Below, piece by piece: positions 1 to 12,990 of a stretch of DNA of 64,000 bases. Made by a program: the position numbers and the translations under genes. The first letter of the stretch is position 1; each line of letters starts with the position of its first letter. Source of the DNA: Bryum argenteum (taxonomy: Eukaryota > Streptophyta > Bryopsida > Bryales > Bryaceae); contig CM073329.1 of assembly GCA_037043015.1 (NCBI GenBank), positions 9,688,648-9,752,647 of the forward strand, written 5' to 3'. The notes under the pieces were generated by a model that ran no database searches, was not told where the DNA came from, and saw nothing but the letters and a program-made list of their open reading frames with translations.

Positions 1-160
1 TTCGAGACTACGTATGCTTAGCTGAGAATCTTAGATGTGGGTGATCACACAGTTGTAGTAGATTAAACTTGAAGCGTCAAAATGTGTAAGCACGAGAATT
101 TGGAGTTACGCTGCGTAAGAAGTACGTGTCAACTGATATTTGACGTTGGATGTTTGACAG

Positions 161-2175
161 AGGAAACGAGGATGAACAGAGGCAATAACGCTGATATAAG
201 ACTGGACAGGAGAGTTTCGAGAATACGATCAATCAGCGACTTTTTTATCAGGACAGAGTCTAATGCTTCGGACACCTCACTAGATGAGCACGCCATGGAC
301 CGAGGAGACGATTCTGACTACTTCGACGATGATGTGGAGGACATGGAAATGGAGATAGAGATGTCAAATGGAAATGCTGCTGCAGAGGAATCTGAGGTAA
401 GGTTCACAGGGATGCTGTCTATGTCGAGTCTGAATTTACAGCATCATCGCGGGGAGACTGCAGGGATAGGGAATTCCCACAGAAAAAGCTCACCTCCTCT
501 GACTGACAACTGTGCTCCTCAGGTTCGTTCGTCATATACCTAGTTCTTGAAGGATGTTCTCCTTTGAGATCACTCCACTTTCGTTTCTGGTCACCGAGAG
601 AGATAAAGAATGCGCTTAATCAATCACGGGTAGCACTGCTGTTACAGTGCCTGCAACTAGAGGAGGAGGAGGCTGTCCAAATCATGTGGACATGTGCTTA
701 GGAAGTATTCTACTGTGAAGCTTGAGATGAATGATTTTGAGTTCCGAGTTCTTAATAATTCCTGATTGCTTAATACGAAGTGTTTTAATATGCCACCGAT
801 GAACTGTGTTCAGGTTGAATACGCAGTGGACATGCAACAGCGTTATGTGGGGCATTGCAATACTGGCACAGATATCAAGCAGGCGAGCTTCCTTGGTGAA
901 AAAGGTTCGTTATCTCTTAATGCCACTGTAAAATACTCAAAGAATTATCATCATTTTGAAACTCCCTGCCGAGAGATTTTTTTGTGGTCGCACCTAACCT
1001 GATTGCTTGTGCTCCATCGTTGTAAAATTCAGTCCTCTATAATCTGACTGTTTGAGTGCCAGTATCAAATCAAGATCGATAATTTATATGTTTGTGACAA
1101 GTGAGATGCAGTGGCAAGTGTACGTGTAGTACATTCCAGAAGGTTTTGGGATGGCCAGGTGTATAGGAAGTCAAAAACAAGTGAGCGAATGATTTCTCGA
1201 GTCAGTAATGTTTTGCAACTTGGAATTCATTCGCAGGGGAATTCGTTGCAAGTGGTAGTGACGATGGACGCTGGTTCATATGGTCGAAGAAGACGGGAAG
1301 ACTTCTCAAAATGCTGAACGGTGATAAAAATGGTTAGTTTCACTGAAACTTTGTGACTCTATTTCGGCACTAGGTGGGGGGGACTGAAAGACAGTCAGTA
1401 CTACTCTTCAAGATGTGAATGTGGTTTTGTTGGATAAGTGCTGCATGATTGAGAGATGATCTGATCGCAAATATGCTGTTTAGGATCGAGAGTATATTTT
1501 CTGTAGTCTGACGTTGCTTGTTGATCAATACCATTGCAGTTGTGAATTGCGTTCAGAGCCATCCATTCGACTGTGCCATCGCCACAAGTGGTATAGATAA
1601 TACGATCAAGGTATCATTTCTGGACTTACATTCTGATGCTCTGATTCCCCATTCCGGTCTCATTCATTTGGATGTCCTGACGCGTTTTAAATAAATTTTC
1701 ATCCAGTTTTGGACGCCGTGTGCACGAGTTCCATCGAAGGTGGCCGGTGGAGAATCTGGTCCTGACACTGCAGATTCCATGCAAGTGATGGCTGAAAATC
1801 AGAGTCAGATGAGAAGGCATCGAGAAATTGGATTGTAAGTACCACTCTACAAACCAGTGATCATAGTCTTGGTTCTTTTGTAAGATATACAAACATATGA
1901 TAAACAAAGTAGCTTACATCGAGTGTAGATTCATCATAACGACGGAACGGAAGAAGTGCTATAGATCAGTACTGTAACTAGTAAGCCACATCAATAATAT
2001 TCAAAGATCGACCAAATGTTGGAGACTGAAGCTTTCGATGATTGTCAATACAAGGTGCTAACAATGGAAGTGGATGATGATTCATTGCAGACCAATGGAG
2101 ATTCTTCAGCGGTTTAGAGTGCAGGAAGGAGCAGAAGGTGGAGTTGGTCATCCTTTCCAGTGCACGCAGAGTTGA
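161..2175 (+). CDS. ASG2: ASG2/WDTC1-like WD40 protein, C-terminal exons (5' end outside window)
   Basis: Proposed exons 161-522, 814-904, 1237-1332, 1540-1610, 1707-1834 and 2091-2175 join in one frame with GT-AG borders and end at TGA. The first exon encodes an acidic linker (DYFDDDVEDMEMEIEM). The next ones read RYVGHCNTGTDIKQASFLG, then GEFVASGSDDGRWFIWSKK, VVNCVQSHPFDCAIATSGID and NTIKFWTP, which are the last WD40 blades. The end, LPMEILQRFRVQE to CTQS, matches the tail I remember for plant ASG2 (ALTERED SEED GERMINATION 2), a WD40-TPR protein of the DCAF type that works as a substrate receptor of CUL4-DDB1 ubiquitin ligases. The N-terminal WD40 blades and TPR region lie upstream of base 1. 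Family assignment is by remembered similarity; exon borders are inferred. Confidence 0.85.
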
Positions 2176-2539
2176 CAGCAGCATCAGAAGAGCTCCTCCT
2201 AGGTGAAGAAGGTCCTCAATGCCTGACAATCGCCCACCATTCAAGTTACAGATTACCATTCTTCTCGGTGGTGATGATTTTGGTAAGATACCTGGCTGAC
2301 TGGGAGCATTCTGACGGATGAGACAAGTGTACATACGAGCCACTCTGCATTTATTATTGTCTGTGATACACCTCGGATATGTACAAATGGTTATGATCAT
2401 ACAGTTGTACAATCAGTTTTCCTCTACTGGGTGAATTTTGGAAAATGAAATGGTTCCATCTTAATATAGAGCTCCATCAAATTCGAAAAAAATGCAACTC
2501 ATTGTGTGTGCTAACCTCATTATATTTGTGAATACAGTG

Positions 2540-3180
2540 TATTCTAGAGACACCAGAATGTCCCTCATTCTTCACGAAGCTCGTTTGGAATTCACATTTG
2601 CATATGTAAGCACAACATTACATTCACATTCGCAAGCACGTTATCAAGATAACACATTTCCTTTTAGTGTAAGCACTACATCAAAATAAGTATGTTGTAA
2701 TCAACAGTGTCGCTTTGTAGTAGATCCTTCATAATGTGTTTTGCACACACTACTTCAAAATTAGCTCTTTAAGAGTGGCTAAGCACATGTGTTGTAGATG
2801 TTTTCTCTCCAACCCTTCAATGCTGACGTCAAACAAAGATCTTGTTGTTTCTTCCAAGCACTCTGATCTTTGAATGTGTTATCTAAGCACATGTGTTGTA
2901 GATGTTTTCTCTCCAACTCTTCAATGCAGACATCAAACAAAGATCTTGTTGTTTCTTCCAAGCACTCTCATCTTTGAATGTGTCATCTTATTATCCTGCT
3001 AACCCTTGCGAATGTGAATTTAGTACTGTGCTTATAAATGTGAATGTGAATTTTGAAGATGATGTGCAAAGAGACAGGAACGAACGAGCTTCGTGAAGAA
3101 AGAGAGCCAATTTGGTAATTTTTGAAAAGTGAGGGTCATTCGGGTAAATATGTGATCTTTGAGGGTCAATTTCGTAATTT
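2540..3180. repeat. Foldback (MITE-like) element
   Basis: Sequence around 2555-2640 (CCCTCATTCTTCACGAAGCTCG, then runs of TTCACATT and TGTAAGCACA) recurs in reverse complement at about 3000-3140 (GAATGTGAA runs, then GAGCTTCGTGAAGAA). The arms are imperfect and about 100 bases long, and they enclose the 104-bp tandem duplication. No transposase is present. Boundaries and target duplication were not resolved. Confidence 0.5.
2779..2986. repeat. 104-bp tandem duplication
   Basis: Two adjacent copies (2779-2882 and 2883-2986), each starting CTAAGCACATGTGTTGTAG and ending near CTTTGAATGTGT, differ at only a few positions. They sit in the loop of the surrounding foldback element. Confidence 0.85.
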
Positions 3181-3677
3181 CCCCTATATTATGTTATTTT
3201 TGAATCTAGATGAAAGTTAATCTTATTGCACGAACGAATTCAGACACTCATTGGCCTTAGCCAAGCTAGAAGTGACTATAGACTCTGAGACTAACTCCAA
3301 TGTGCAATCACTCGCATACTGTAATGTATTGGAGTGCGACTCTCACAAGCGCTTGGGCATAGTTTTTCTCCATCGCACCTTTGAGATTTTATGTGATGGG
3401 GGAAGGATGTTAAGGGAGCGCGGAGGGGCCAATGGGCCAGCGCAACTCATTGGCCAGCTGAAGATTGGCCATTGGGCTAACACGACGTCAGAGGGGAGAC
3501 CCCTCAAAGTGGCACGCCAACCAATAGGCTCTCACCTCCCTGGAACAACATGCCTGAGCCTTGGCTGGAAATGGTTACCCACATTCTACGCGGTTGCCGG
3601 CATTGATAATGGACATGGCATCTTCTACCAGATCAAGGCCAAGTTGACAACATCTCGCAACTCGGCAAATTGCAATT

Positions 3678-3707
3678 ACTTACTTACTTATTTATTTATT
3701 TATTTTA
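3678..3707. repeat. ACTT/TTTA tetranucleotide microsatellite
   Basis: Short run of ACTT units passing into TTTA units. Simple repeat only. Confidence 0.8.
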
Positions 3708-4815
3708 GCATGCTACAAGTTTTCTTTTAGCATTTTCTTTTATCGCATGGTTGCTTACATGTGCTGCCCTTGCATCGGCAGTAGGCAATGGTGTTCTCAA
3801 AATTAGACAAAACTAGAACACTTTGCATTGCAAGGTGTCTCTGCAAGGTAATTGATTTTAATTTTTTAATTCTTTTGTTCTTTGTTTTTGGATCTTTATT
3901 CTAAACTTGACACTCCACCCAACACTTCTTGACCACTTTCTTATTTGGTGGCCTCAAACAATATAAATTGGCAATTGTCTATACAATTTCAGCACTCACT
4001 TTTGTGACTTTCTCATAGATTTCTCACATCCTTTTCATCACCAACATATAAAAATTAGCATACTTGCACTTTACAACCCTCTCTTCAAAATCCTACGGTT
4101 GGATTATCAACAAACCACTCTCACTTGATTTTACACATAGATGGAAAAAAAATTGTCTTTTTTGACTATTTTCTCGCATTATTACCCTAGGGACGTTCAG
4201 GAATTAATTGCATCAAATGCTTACCTTTATCACTGATCCAAAAACTACACTTTTGTATGTAATATTGAATATTAATACATCGCATTGTCTTTTTGTCACT
4301 TTGTCAGAGATTGGGCTCTTTGTTTAAATTTAAAGTGGAATATTGTTGTGACTCATGAATATTTACGGAAATTTTCAAGATTAAAACGCCTCAGAAGAAA
4401 TTAAAAACCAACCCTTAATTTCCATTTGCTAATTTGAATTATCACAAGATGTATACCAATAAAAAATCTTACAAAATTCCAGAGTATCACAAGATGAGGT
4501 ATGACATAAATCTCAATCTAAAATAGCAAATGATAATATAGAGGGTACAATTATAAATGGATGTTGTCCAAAAAGACTTCCCGGATATTGATGGATGAAT
4601 GAAAAAGAAAAAAACACACCAGGATCATGACGAGCCATGGATATATGCTGACGTGGGAGCGACGAATCCGAGGCGGCAGCAGCAGCATCCAGAGAGAGTT
4701 CGAACCCACATTCTACCCTCGCTCACCTTGATCGCTACACTTCCGTGATAGCCCCCGATCGCAACACTTCCTTGATAGCCCCCGATCGATCGATCAATTG
4801 ATTGCAGTTGTTGAA

Positions 4816-7800
4816 ATGGCGATGGCGATGAGTGTGGCAATGGCCATGACTACCCCTGCTGCCCAACTTTGTGGCAGTAGCAGCACCATCGGATCATCTC
4901 GCCCCAAAGTAAGTCCCCCTACCAATTCTTGTCAAAGACCCATTGCATTGTCACAACCCATCTGTCAGAATTAATCATCTTTCCGGGCTTGCATTTGTTA
5001 TGATCGCCAGAATGGTCAAATTGCACTTAGTGAGTCACCAAAGAATACATTAAGCTGGATATAAGAAGGGTTTTACAGCTTCTGGGGTGGAGGTCTTGTT
5101 GAGCTCCAAATGCAGTTCATTGTGGCTGCTTTTGAGCTGGGTCAATTGCCTTCTGTTTCTGTGAAATGTGAGTGTGTAGCAACATTATCAAGTCTTCTAC
5201 CAATTCTTGTTAAGATCTATTGTTTCTGTCGACTCCATTGTGGCACCCCATTTCTTTTTCCGGGCTTACATTGGTCGATTGCCGATCGTGTTACCAGAAT
5301 GATCGAGATCAGTTAGAGAGTTTGAAGAACTAGAGAATATTTCATCTGGACAGTACAAGGTCGATTGCCTTTTGCTTATGTACTGAAGATTATATCGCTT
5401 GAGTGCTAAACCCAAACATCATGAGGTCCTTACAGTTTACTGCAACGTTGTTTGAGGGCTCAAAGATTAAGGTAAAGTCTCATGAGATGCCAGAATGTAC
5501 TGATTATCCTTTACTGTCTGAACGCAAGTTACAAGCGAGATCGCATCTCGGCAGGTTTTCTTATTAGTGATGTGAATCATTAACACATTTTGTGGTACTG
5601 GATTATGTTGCAGTCATTGGCGCACCATTCATTCGGTGCTAAAGTTGCAGGAGTTGCTCAATGGAAGGTCTGCAAGCCGACGAGAGCCATACATGTGCGA
5701 GCCAATGTTAGCACAGGTACGAAGACAGTCTTTTGTGATAAAATGAATCATATACTAAATTATACTCCCTCTAGAGAATTATAATGGGACAGAGGGAGTA
5801 ATAAGGAACACCTTATCAATGGACTGATAAGTTGCGGGTTGAGAAATTGTTATATTTACAGCTGAAGGTACAGAGCTGGATGCCATCTCAAAGTACAGTG
5901 AAGTCGTGCCTGATACTGTTATCTTTGACGACTTCCAAAGGTACATCAACTTCTCCTATTTTTGTAGGGAATTGCCCTGAAGTAGTACCCTGGTTACTTC
6001 ATTTCCTTCAAGCTCGTAAAACTCCATACTAATATGAGACTTGGAAAATACAAATATGCCCGAGGTCTTGTAATGTATGTGGATTCATAGACAATCTATC
6101 CTCCGTATATAACAGAGTATGATTTATTCACTTTGGTGCAGGTTTCCTCCAACTGCTGCAACTGTGAGTTCATCGTTGCTGCTCGGAATAACAAGTGTTC
6201 CCAAAGGAGCTTATAATGTAAGCTTATAATGCTGTATGTGAATTATTCATAGGAGTTGAGCAGTAGCAATTTGCTAATTTATGTTGGGGCTTTGTGTAGG
6301 GTGCCATTGATAGCGCCTTGGCGTACAACAAGTGCTACGTGGAGAATAGTGGCGAACGATTATCATGTTTCTTGAACAAGGTAATTCTTCATATGCTTTC
6401 AAAGGTTTGAAAACATCCAATTATGAATGAGAAGTATGGTATACAATCTTCACTCTCACATCATCTCAAGAAAAGTCATTGAAAGGAAAGGAGGCTCAAT
6501 CTGTGTATGGGCTAAGGTTTTGATATTATAAATGTGGCGGGGTATGGTTGGGTCAGTCTCTTGTTAACGTTGGAGCAGAAGTGGTGAAGACAGTTCCGGG
6601 CCGGGTCTCAACCGAAGTGGACGCTCGTTTGGCCTACGACACTCCGGGTATCATCAATGAGGCAAGTCTCTCTATGCAAGAAACCACTCTATAAAGCCAG
6701 TCCAATAATTGTAAACTAAAAGTGTGCATCGAACTGCAGGTTCACCAGCTTCTCCAAATGTACGATGAAGTTGAGGTTCCTAGGGACAGGCTGCTCTTCA
6801 AAATCCCTGCTACTTGGCAAGTACGTGATATGAATATGCTTCATGTTTTCAAATGATTAATCATATCGCGAAAAGAATTGATCCAATGCTATATTTAACT
6901 ACATCTGGATTAGCCATACAGGACTCTCCACATGACTCTGTGAACAACATATGAACCAAAATATGAAGCAATTGGGAATATTCAATTTGGCAGATCTTTT
7001 GAGAATAGAAAGATAAATCCCCTAATTTAAATTTTCAATTAGCATAATCACCATCTTCAAAATTTATTTCAGTTCAGTGCACATTTGATTGAGTATGGCA
7101 TTAGTTGAAATGCTTCATGTTGTTGTTCTGACGGTTGGAAGTATTGTAGGGGATTGAAGCTGTGAGGCAACTCGAAGCCGAAGGTATTCAAACACACGTT
7201 AGCCTTGTTTACAGGTGAGCCTTTTGTTTGATACCTAGTAAATGACAGTATTACTATCACAGTTCAAGAAGTAATAGTTACTGTCGAGATTTCGTTTTGC
7301 AGCTTTGCTCAAGCCTCTGCTGCAGCCCAAGCAGGTGCTTCAGTCATTCAAATTTTCGTTGGCAGGGTCCGGGTAAGGTTCAGACTCATCATCCTATTCG
7401 CATGAAACTGTGCTTAACTGTATGAATTGTTATATACAAAGACAGATTTTTCTCTTGTATTTGACGAATGAATGAAGGTCAGTATTGTACTGCAGTCTAA
7501 GCTCATTTGGATAGAGCAACAACCTTCAATTTTGGTTGAAATCCTATAAATGTCAACAAAGTATTTTAAACTTGAATTTGATGCGACAGGATTGGGCTCG
7601 GACGCATTCAGGTGACAAAGAAGTAGAGGCAGCTTTAGCCAGTGGGGCTGATCCTGGCATTTCTCTTGTACGGAAAAATGCTACATCTCTTTTGTATGCT
7701 AAGATATATACATACTGCAAGCAGATATGTTTTGAGTTTCTTGTGTTTTGGAACAAAGTGAATATGGTCATTAAACTGGGAGTTTTACAGGTTACCAAGA

Positions 7801-8588
7801 CGTACAACTATATTCACAAACATGGACACAAGTCCAAGCTTATGGCGGCGGCAGTACGTAATAAGCAAGATGTTTTCAGCTTGCTTGGGTACTTTCTCGA
7901 GAATCTCTGGTTTGATGTTTAGCAATGTTGACATTGTCAGCAACCTACTTAGCTCTTGAAGTTTTAGAAAGAACTCATACCAACTGTTTGATTTTCTTCT
8001 GGGTGCAAACAATTTATCGATTTTTGTGCGGGATTGTAGCCTGGACTATCTCATCGTGCCAGTAAAGGTGCTTCAATCCCTGAAGGAGTCAAAAGCCGAC
8101 CTCGAAGACAAATATGCATTTGCAAGGCGCTTGAGCCCGTCTGCTGCTGCGAGTGCAACATTCAGAGAAGAGGAGGTTCGTGGTTCTCGATCTTTTATAT
8201 AGCAAAAGACTCATTTGAAAGTCAGATTGTCTCATGTACAGGCTTCCTCACAAGTAGGGAAATATTGAAAATTTCCAAATTGTCTACTGCAAGTAAACCT
8301 GTCCATAATGACTACTACTCTCGTTACTCTTCGAGTTGCAGTAGACAAGTTGCAAAGGGAATCATTCTCTAACTTCTAGTGTTATAAAGCCCAGTGAGAG
8401 TTAGAGAACTGATGTTTTGTTATTGCTATGCATGTGTGCAGCTGCAAAAGTGGGATCAAGCAACATTTGCCAAGGCGTTGGGACCTTTGGCTGAGGATCT
8501 TCTACAACGAGGGCTGGACGGCTACATCAACAACACACAACGAATCGAAGAGCACTTTTCCAAAATTTGGCCTCCACCCAATGTTTAA
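4816..8588 (+). CDS. Transaldolase, plastid-type, 13 exons
   Basis: Transfers a dihydroxyacetone unit between sugar phosphates in the non-oxidative pentose phosphate pathway. Exons: 4816-4908, 5614-5716, 5862-5940, 6142-6217, 6300-6380, 6557-6661, 6740-6820, 7150-7214, 7303-7372, 7590-7667, 7791-7888, 8040-8175 and 8442-8588. They sum to 1212 bases, 403 residues, in one frame. The start was chosen because [11 protein letters not shown] begins an Ala/Ser-rich, acid-poor stretch typical of a transit peptide. Family blocks: [44 protein letters not shown] (the Lys forms the Schiff base), [33 protein letters not shown] and [12 protein letters not shown]. The C terminus, with [12 protein letters not shown], resembles long plant transaldolases. 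The intron at 6662-6739 has a GC donor (GAG/gcaagt), since shifting it breaks the frame. Plastid targeting is inferred. Confidence 0.93.
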
Positions 8589-11500
8589 TTTGCTGTTTTT
8601 TCAGAATTGTAAGTAAGGTGTGACCAATCACCACATGCCAAAGTAAATACAGATGTTTTCACACCGAATTGGAAATTATGCACATAAGCTTTCTGAGAGA
8701 CAATATTCGAGATCATCGGCTCAGTCTATGCAAGTAGAAGAAGCGATCGAAGCAGCTTTTACAGGCCTTACGCATTATGGGTGGTCTCTTTTGACTCCAT
8801 AACATCGGAACACCAGGAGAATTCGAAGCGACTCTATTTTGAAGTGAAAAGAAAATGCATGAATTTTTTTTCTTCACATGTTTCTCACTTTCTCATATAG
8901 TCTATTCTCAATATGATTTGTTTTATGTTTCTTTCACCAACAACATTTCTTTGTATTGTCATTCTAAAACAAAAGTACTCTACATTGAATGGAAATGTAG
9001 AATTCTTATCCCCGTGCCTTTTTTAATTCATTGATATAGTTTTACATGATCAAAAAACTTGGTTAGCTATAAATGATTCTATCTGAAAAGTATAAATTTT
9101 TTATGTTCTTTTTACTACCAAAATTGTCCTTGAGTAGGAATAATTTCAGAAATTTTCAGAAAGAACTCGTTTTTCTTTGCAAAAATTAGGTAAACTGCAA
9201 GTGACTACCACAAATGGAAATAAGATGAGTTATTAGACGTTTCTTTCTAGTCCTTGTTATTGGTTAACTTAACAAAATTTAGAATGCTATTAGTGAATAC
9301 CATGAATGAAAAAAAGTGAGTTTTTGAATAATGCCTTCTCTCTCTAGTTGGCATTGATTAGATAATTCAACAAACTTAAATTGCTACCGGTTGTCAAAGT
9401 ACACTAAAAATTGGTCTTTTAGGATGATATGTCTAACGTATTAATACATCTCCTAGAAGTGTATAAATCATTTTGAACTATGAAGCCTATTTATTTCTTA
9501 CAATGATAGAGTTAGTTGAAGGTTTGGACGCTTTTGTGAGTAATGCCTTGAGGTAACTATTTGAACTTCCTTGGTGAATCTTCTACTGATGTATGTTTGG
9601 TCTTTATGAGGTTGCGGAACAAAGCTCATGAAAACCAACCATTGTAGTAAGCCCATCCTGCTATTATGTTGAATATCCATCCAACGGCATATGATGGAGT
9701 TGGTGCAAACCTACTATTCCTGGTGCTTACTTCCATAAGCAAAGGTAGAGCAATTCCAATGAAGAATGGAAAATGGAAAAATGGACCTGTCATGAACATT
9801 ATCCACTGCTCATTGAAGAACCCTTGATCTTGTTTTGACATTTTACTTTTTGTGGAGTAGTTATGTGAAAAAGGTAATCTTTTAATCTAGTTTTGAAGGT
9901 TTTTTGAGTTTGATATTTTCCTTAGTTTGTGAAATGGCCCAACTTGAACCATTCATTGATCAAAACCATTCTTTAGTGGCTCCCTTGTTTTATCCAAAAA
10001 ATAATGCCCATTAAATTCTTTCTTGGATGATTTTTTTTTGTAATCTACTAGAGTGAACAACTATAATACAACAAAGAGGTTTGCGTAGAATGTAAGTTAT
10101 AGATCTTTAATTGATAAAATATACAAGCTTGTGAAAAACATGTGCACGAGTAAAATTGGTTATGACTTCCAAAGTATAATTTAGCTAGCAGCTAGAAAGA
10201 GCTATTGAAGACTTTGCTAAAATACCTTTACAATCTCAATTGTAAGCACATTTCTTCAATATAGGAATCACATCATAGGTGTTGCTTATTCATAAATAAA
10301 CCTATTTTGTTGCCGTACTTTCTATCATTATGACAAGACATGTTTTGAAAATTGTCGAAGCAATGCTCTCCGTCTTGCACATAATTCATCTTGGTCAATT
10401 ATTTGATCAATGAAAGGATTTCGGTGTATGATGTTGAAGGGACGCGCTATATGTGTGAAGAGACATACCATTTCAAGTTCAATCTATGTAATAAAATATC
10501 ATTGGCAAAAATCGAGAATCCTATGGAAAACCATGCTTTACTAACAATTTGATAAGACTTTGGAATTTAATAATTGAGATTAAGAAAACCAAAGCATAGT
10601 ATTTTGATTAGGACATCTTAACAAGCGTTATTTGTATTCTTGTGAGATTAATCTTAAAATTATTCTTTCCAAATTAATGATTTATGTATGGTGCTTCTAA
10701 ATGTAATGTGATTGTTTTTGTTTTACTTGTTTTATGTGTGGATATAGATTTATGTATTCATGTGTACGCTTAGCAATAGTGGGTGAGTCTTACTCAAAGA
10801 TTATTAAGTAGATTATTAAGAATGGTTCACACTTTGGTTAGAGAAGGATGTTCAAGAAGGTTAGAGGTGTTTATTGCATACCATATACTTTGTAGTTAGC
10901 TTTATACAACTTAGTAACAAAGTAGGATTTCCATATAGGAATTTAATAAATTTACGTCACTTCATGCTAAATTACAAGATGACATGTGTCACTTTTTGTT
11001 TCAAAAATAATTAAGTGAGAAATATTGTGCTAATTGTTTAAGATTCAATCTAGATGTAATACGTACATATGTATTTACTTACTCATTTACTTCCATAAGC
11101 ATAATTTAAATAATAATGATGTACCTCAATTAATATTTATGCATTATATTTCGTGATTAAGTACACTTGATCCAAATATCAATTAGAATCTGCAATAATA
11201 AGGTATATAATTATCTAAAATTTAAAATTATTAGGAATCGTTCATTTCCTTAGAATCATTCTTAAAATAAAATATTTATTTTGACTTTTGTAGTACATTT
11301 TAAGTGATTTGAGAGGCACAAACCGCACTTGTCCATGGGTGGTTTTACTAAATACTGTGTTGAAGTATGTACTAGTATCCCTTAAACTAGACCTTAACAT
11401 ATGTATTCATAACAATGTTACATTTGCATCCCTTACCGTTTGTAAGATTACTATGTTAAAGTTAAGTTAAAACCTTTTCCCTTATTGCAAAGTGGAAAAG

Positions 11501-11839
11501 TTGTGTTTTTTGGGTTAAAAGAACGAAACAATCACAAACGTAAAGATGACTTGAGGCTCTTCACATTCTTGTTCCTTAGGAGCATGTCTACAAACTTGTT
11601 ACCCCATATGACGCGTAAAACCTAAGAAAAAAACTTGACTTAGGCTCTTTACATGGGCGTACGTTGACTTTAAAAATAAAGACAAATCTCCTTCTATAAT
11701 GGGATGGCATGCAGAAATTTAGGAAGGATTTTCGACCCTCCCAAGTTCCCCAACCGTAAGCAAGAATTCAAATAATCCAAAAAAGTGAAATAAAAGTCAC
11801 TTATATTTATTTAACACATTATTCAATTTTTATCATGGC

Positions 11840-11980
11840 TGTCTTATCAGAAAAAATTCCCATTCATTGGTCAGTCACAATTTAGATGTGGTGTACATCT
11901 AAGACGTCTTTAATGTATCAAATGTACATCTCATCTAAATTGTGTAAGACAAATGAATAGGATTTTTGTTTCATAAGACA
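11840..11980. repeat. Hairpin/foldback repeat (MITE-like)
   Basis: Nearly the whole segment is an inverted repeat. The left arm runs TGTCTTAT, ATTCCCATTCATTGGTC, CACAATTTAGATG, TGTACAT. The right arm holds the reverse complements ATGTACA, CATCTAAATTGTG, GACAAATGAATAGG, ATAAGACA, with few mismatches and a loop near 11910. It has the form of a small MITE or a hairpin RNA source. Confidence 0.65.
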
Positions 11981-12589
11981 ACACTCGTTTTTATGTAACT
12001 TCGTACAAGTGGTTGGACTATATAGGGTTTAAGGTCCAGGTTGAAATTGTGATTATAAGTCTTTCCAGTGAACTTTGTGGCTCAGTAGAGTCATCCTTCA
12101 CTTGAAAATTGTTGTACTTTGTCTTAGCTTTGTTATTCTTATCACCTCAAACATGTTAACCTTCAAACACCCATGGGGTCGGAAACGAGCAGCCAAAAAT
12201 TGGATTACAACATCTTTTGGACTTGGGCATCATTACTAATGCACTTCTTGAACTTGGGCATCATGAATAAACCAATCAATGACGAGCTTGCAACCTCCTA
12301 CAAGTTTATGTACAACCCCAACCTACCTACCACAATCCTTTCAAAGCATAAAATCACTCATACAAATTGTAAATTGAATGGTAGAATTTCACTTTTTGAA
12401 TGCATCACAAGAAGGTAACCAATTTGACATCAAAATACAAGTGAAAAGTTGGGTACATTGAGAGCTACAGAGCAGATTTGTAGGAAAAAAGCCCCTTGGG
12501 CTTGCTTGTGCGTTTAAAGGTTAAGCTAGCGGACTTATGTATTATGTAACTTCTTGTCCCAATGGGTGAGCTCTTTATTTGGTGTTCTT

Positions 12590-12990
12590 CAAAACTACCC
12601 CCTATCCCCAGTCCCCTCGTTGATGATTCCCTTCCTTTTTAAGATTCATAGCTAGCATGTCCCCCGTTCCCTTCTTCTCGATTTCTCGTGCTTCATAAGA
12701 TTTATAGCATCTTTTCTGTTCCCTCATTCCCTTGTTCCCAATTCCCCGTCTTCTATTCTTATTCCCCATTTTCCATTTTTTTATTACTCGTTCCCTATCT
12801 CCAAACTCCTATTCCCAATTTCCAGTATTTGTTCCTAGTTCTCATTATTTGTTTCTAATTCCATTCTCCCTTCCTAGTGCTTATCTTTTGTTCCCGGTTC
12901 CTAGTTCTCCTCCGATGTTTCATTGATCCCCCATTCACTTCTTCGTTCCTCCCATTTTCATTATTCCATATTCCTTGTCTCTTTGACTCC
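12590..12990. repeat. CT-rich low-complexity tract
   Basis: About 400 bases dominated by imperfect TTCCC, ATTCC and GTTCC units. It is open in one frame over 12732-12926 only because of composition. Confidence 0.7.

Larger units (their letters stand above)
2176..4815. other. Intergenic spacer between ASG2-like gene and transaldolase
   Basis: No convincing gene. It holds a foldback repeat (about 2540-3180) with an internal 104-bp tandem duplication and a TTTA microsatellite. An open frame at 3251-3730 (159 codons) has no recognisable motif and looks fortuitous. The transaldolase promoter must lie near 4550-4815, but I see no clear TATA box. Confidence 0.6.

Noticed and set aside
3251-3730. 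159-codon gene
   Set aside because: No motif, ends in a TTTA microsatellite, composition like the spacer.
9626-9841. Hydrophobic membrane protein on the minus strand
   Set aside because: Only 71 codons, no family motif, no exon partner; kept as an unrecognised frame only.
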